Below, piece by piece: positions 38,751 through 40,454 of a stretch of 40,454 bases of DNA. Every line of letters begins with the position of its first letter. Positions within the stretch are counted from its first letter, which is position 1. The DNA is taken from positions 1-40,454 of IMG/VR virus record IMGVR_UViG_3300037189_012271; one strand, 5' to 3'. Source of the DNA: a virus. A program made the translations under genes and the position numbers. Below the pieces are notes generated by a model. That model was not told the origin of the DNA. It worked only from the letters and a program-made list of their open reading frames with translations, and made no database searches.

Positions 38751-39457
38751 TGTATTCAATAAAAGAAGCTCATTACAAATTTAAACAACACGCTAATAAA
38801 GTAGATGGACTTAGAAATGCAAACTTTCTAATCCCTCAAATAGATGAATATCTTTGGGAAGCTTATATTATTTATGTTGAAAATATATGTGAGCAACTAG
38901 AGTTAAATCAAAAGAGAAGAGATGATATTAGGCAACTTGAAGTTAAAGACCTTGAGTTGCCAGTCACTCAAGTAACTAATAATTATTATACAGTAGATTT
39001 ACCTGATAATTATTATAGACATTTAGAATCATATTCTCTGTGTTCTAAACCTCCATGCACAAATAAAAAACAAATAAAACATTATATTGTCAGAAAAGAT
39101 GATATATATAAAACAGATCCAATGTTTGATCCATCATTTACTTTTGAAAGAGTAAACATGGATATATCAGGAAATAAATTATATCTATACTATACTGATT
39201 TTATAATAGAAAAAATATATCTTTCCTATGTTAGGAAACCATTAAGACCTGGTAACCCAGATGATTTTATTAATGGTGGAGGAAAATATAATCTTCCAGA
39301 TGGTACACCAGCGGTACAAAGAGATATAGAAATTGACTCTACATTTCAAGCAAATAAAATTATAGACATTGCAGTATTAGTTGCAATGAGAGATGTAGGA
39401 AATACAATTGATTTTGAATCTCAACTAAATAAAATTTTACAAATTTCAAAAATATAA
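38750..39457 (+). CDS. Head-tail connector/ring-protein candidate (235 aa)
   Basis: Helical N-terminus (EAHYKFKQHANKVDGLRNAN, VENICEQLELNQKRRDDIRQ) then a beta-rich domain (YYTVDLPDNYYRHLESYSL, LYLYYTDFIIEKIYLSYVRK) and a terminal helical part with IIDIAVLVAMRDVG. This is the layout of phage head-completion adaptors (gp6/gp15-like), which stack under the portal. It starts on the stop of the 305-aa gene. Crassvirales have several ring proteins in this region; which one this is cannot be said. Confidence 0.6.
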   Translation: MYSIKEAHYKFKQHANKVDGLRNANFLIPQIDEYLWEAYIIYVENICEQLELNQKRRDDIRQLEVKDLELPVTQVTNNYYTVDLPDNYYRHLESYSLCSKPPCTNKKQIKHYIVRKDDIYKTDPMFDPSFTFERVNMDISGNKLYLYYTDFIIEKIYLSYVRKPLRPGNPDDFINGGGKYNLPDGTPAVQRDIEIDSTFQANKIIDIAVLVAMRDVGNTIDFESQLNKILQISKI

Positions 39458-39485
39458 TCTTTAAACAACTTTAAAATATTAAATT

Positions 39486-40454
39486 ATGTCAACTAGAATT
39501 CAAAAAACTATTTTCCTTCCAACCAAAGGGAATTTAGGAATTGTTGCTAATGGTACAGCTTTGTACGATTCAACAAACAAATGGTACAATTTGGCTCCAG
39601 GTCAAATTGGTTTTTATGATGCTGCAACTAACACAGCAGTAAGTAATACAACTATTGCAGCTGCAAAAACTGTATTTATTGCTATTGGTGTTGGAACAGT
39701 TACAGGACAACCTACAAAATCTTCTAAAGTAAGAATGAGCAATGGAGAAAATATTTCTTCTTGTCTTATTGACTATGCTAATGCAGAAACTCCACAAACT
39801 GGTCAATCAAACACTGCATCATTTTACTTTTCTTGTGTAGAGTGTTCTACAAACTATTCAATTGGTGTTCGTCTAAAAGATCCTACATTGAACTTTTTCT
39901 ACCCAGAAAATAGATACCATGTAGAATTGGTTTCAGTTCAATCTGAGACTTGTCCTTCTTGTGATGGAGATTGCAACTACACTCCAGATCCAAATAACTT
40001 GAGAGACAAATTCATTGCTGAAATTAATGCTAACACTTTGTTGAACAAATATGTAAATAGTGTATCAACTATTACAGGTGGAGCACTTACAGTAAATGGT
40101 ATTACTTATGCTGCTGGTTTCCAAATTACATTTAAAACTAACACTCAAGATTGTGGATGTTTCCCTAAAGCAGAAAGTATCATGCAAAGATATACTATTG
40201 GATCAATCCAAACTATTCTAAACTCAGGATGGGCTCCAAATAGTACTTATACTGCAGTTGATATGTCAGCTATGCAAATGCCAAAAGGTATTGGTGCTGA
40301 CCTTCAGTGGGAAGAATATATGGAAATGCCAGGTGGTACAGGTTTTGATGGACTTAACAATGAAGTAGAAACTACAGGAGCTCCTTACTATGCTCAATTG
40401 GAAGTTTCTAGAACTAAAAACTTGTTGGTTGATTGTGCTACTAACTATTGCCAA
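39486..40454 (+). CDS. Virion structural protein, 5' part only
   Basis: Frame open from ATG at 39486 to the window edge (323 codons), so the C-terminus is missing. Begins MSTRIQKTIFLPTKGNLGIV ANGTALYDST and continues with short glycine/threonine-rich strands (QIGFYDAATNTAVS, VFIAIGVGTVTG), CVECSTNYSIGVRL and a metal-site-like CPSCDGDC (about residues 157-164). The codon use is as C/G-rich as in the capsid gene, which points to an abundant virion protein, such as an auxiliary capsid, head-fibre or major tail component. N-terminal wording T-K-G/A-x-L-G-x-V-x-N-G-T recalls a Crassvirales structural family, but which one is not certain. Confidence 0.75.
   Translation, partial: MSTRIQKTIFLPTKGNLGIVANGTALYDSTNKWYNLAPGQIGFYDAATNTAVSNTTIAAAKTVFIAIGVGTVTGQPTKSSKVRMSNGENISSCLIDYANAETPQTGQSNTASFYFSCVECSTNYSIGVRLKDPTLNFFYPENRYHVELVSVQSETCPSCDGDCNYTPDPNNLRDKFIAEINANTLLNKYVNSVSTITGGALTVNGITYAAGFQITFKTNTQDCGCFPKAESIMQRYTIGSIQTILNSGWAPNSTYTAVDMSAMQMPKGIGADLQWEEYMEMPGGTGFDGLNNEVETTGAPYYAQLEVSRTKNLLVDCATNYCQ

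Noticed and set aside
39570-39806. Minus-strand frame rich in Cys and Ser.
   Set aside because: Antisense to the partial virion gene, which has clear codon bias and a continuous frame to the window edge.
1-40454. CRISPR array, insertion sequence, integrase or attachment site.
   Set aside because: No regularly spaced repeats, transposase or integrase motifs were seen on either strand; the only tandem repeats are the YD codon repeats and the two tRNA-like genes.
1-40454. Stop-codon reassignment (TAG or TGA recoded), as seen in some crAss-like phages.
   Set aside because: Replication, packaging and capsid genes all read through at expected lengths with the standard code, and no suppressor anticodon could be identified in the tRNA-like genes.

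Overview
The window looks like the centre of an AT-rich, double-stranded DNA tailed phage of the crAss-like group (order Crassvirales) infecting a Bacteroidota host. The evidence is the consecutive block of large terminase, crAss-type portal (830 aa), acidic scaffold-like protein and 525-aa major capsid protein; a separate replication arm on the opposite strand; an IHF-like protein and other small genes ahead of the terminase; and promoter-like sequences of the Bacteroidota form (TTTG, 19-21 nt, TAnnTTTG). All long genes read with the standard code; no stop-codon reassignment is needed. No genome or host identity could be checked here.

Layout. (1) 1-20939, minus strand: nucleotide metabolism and replication/recombination. 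From low to high coordinates: start of a B12-type ribonucleotide reductase, dUTPase, TOPRIM primase, SSB-like protein, Sak4-like ATPase, DnaB-like helicase, Holliday-junction-resolvase-like nuclease, family A DNA polymerase, RecE/Cas4-like exonuclease, then an amidoligase island (10958-17355), an SF2 helicase and a membrane-anchored lytic transglycosylase. (2) 20940-24346, minus strand: accessory area with two tRNA-Leu-like genes whose central region is abnormally long, tiny membrane proteins, a lipoprotein, a YD-repeat protein and an isolated gene with its own strong terminator. (3) 23295-23911 and 24347-25043: the two large non-coding stretches around the divergence of the two arms; they hold a pair of palindrome-containing repeats (origin or operator candidate) and a probable plus-strand non-coding RNA of about 415 nt with its own promoter and terminator. 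(4) 25044-29934, plus strand: small late-side genes including IHF-like, DUF1573-like, ClpP-like and SET-like proteins. (5) 29934-40454, plus strand: terminase, portal, scaffold, capsid, terminator, two head/neck genes and the start of another abundant virion protein.

How it fits together. The minus arm makes nucleotides and copies the genome, with an annealing-type recombination set (SSB-like, Sak4-like, exonuclease, resolvase). The plus arm builds and packages the head. The most interesting part is the tightly overlapping island at 10958-17355: an ATP-grasp ligase, two unrelated-looking amidoligases (PF14395-like and PF12224-like), a class II glutamine amidotransferase and a gamma-glutamylcyclotransferase-like protein, plus three unrecognised proteins. 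This set resembles the predicted peptide-ligation operons described around phiEco32-type phages and suggests that this phage makes or attaches an amide-linked peptide or amino-acid modification. Its target is unknown.
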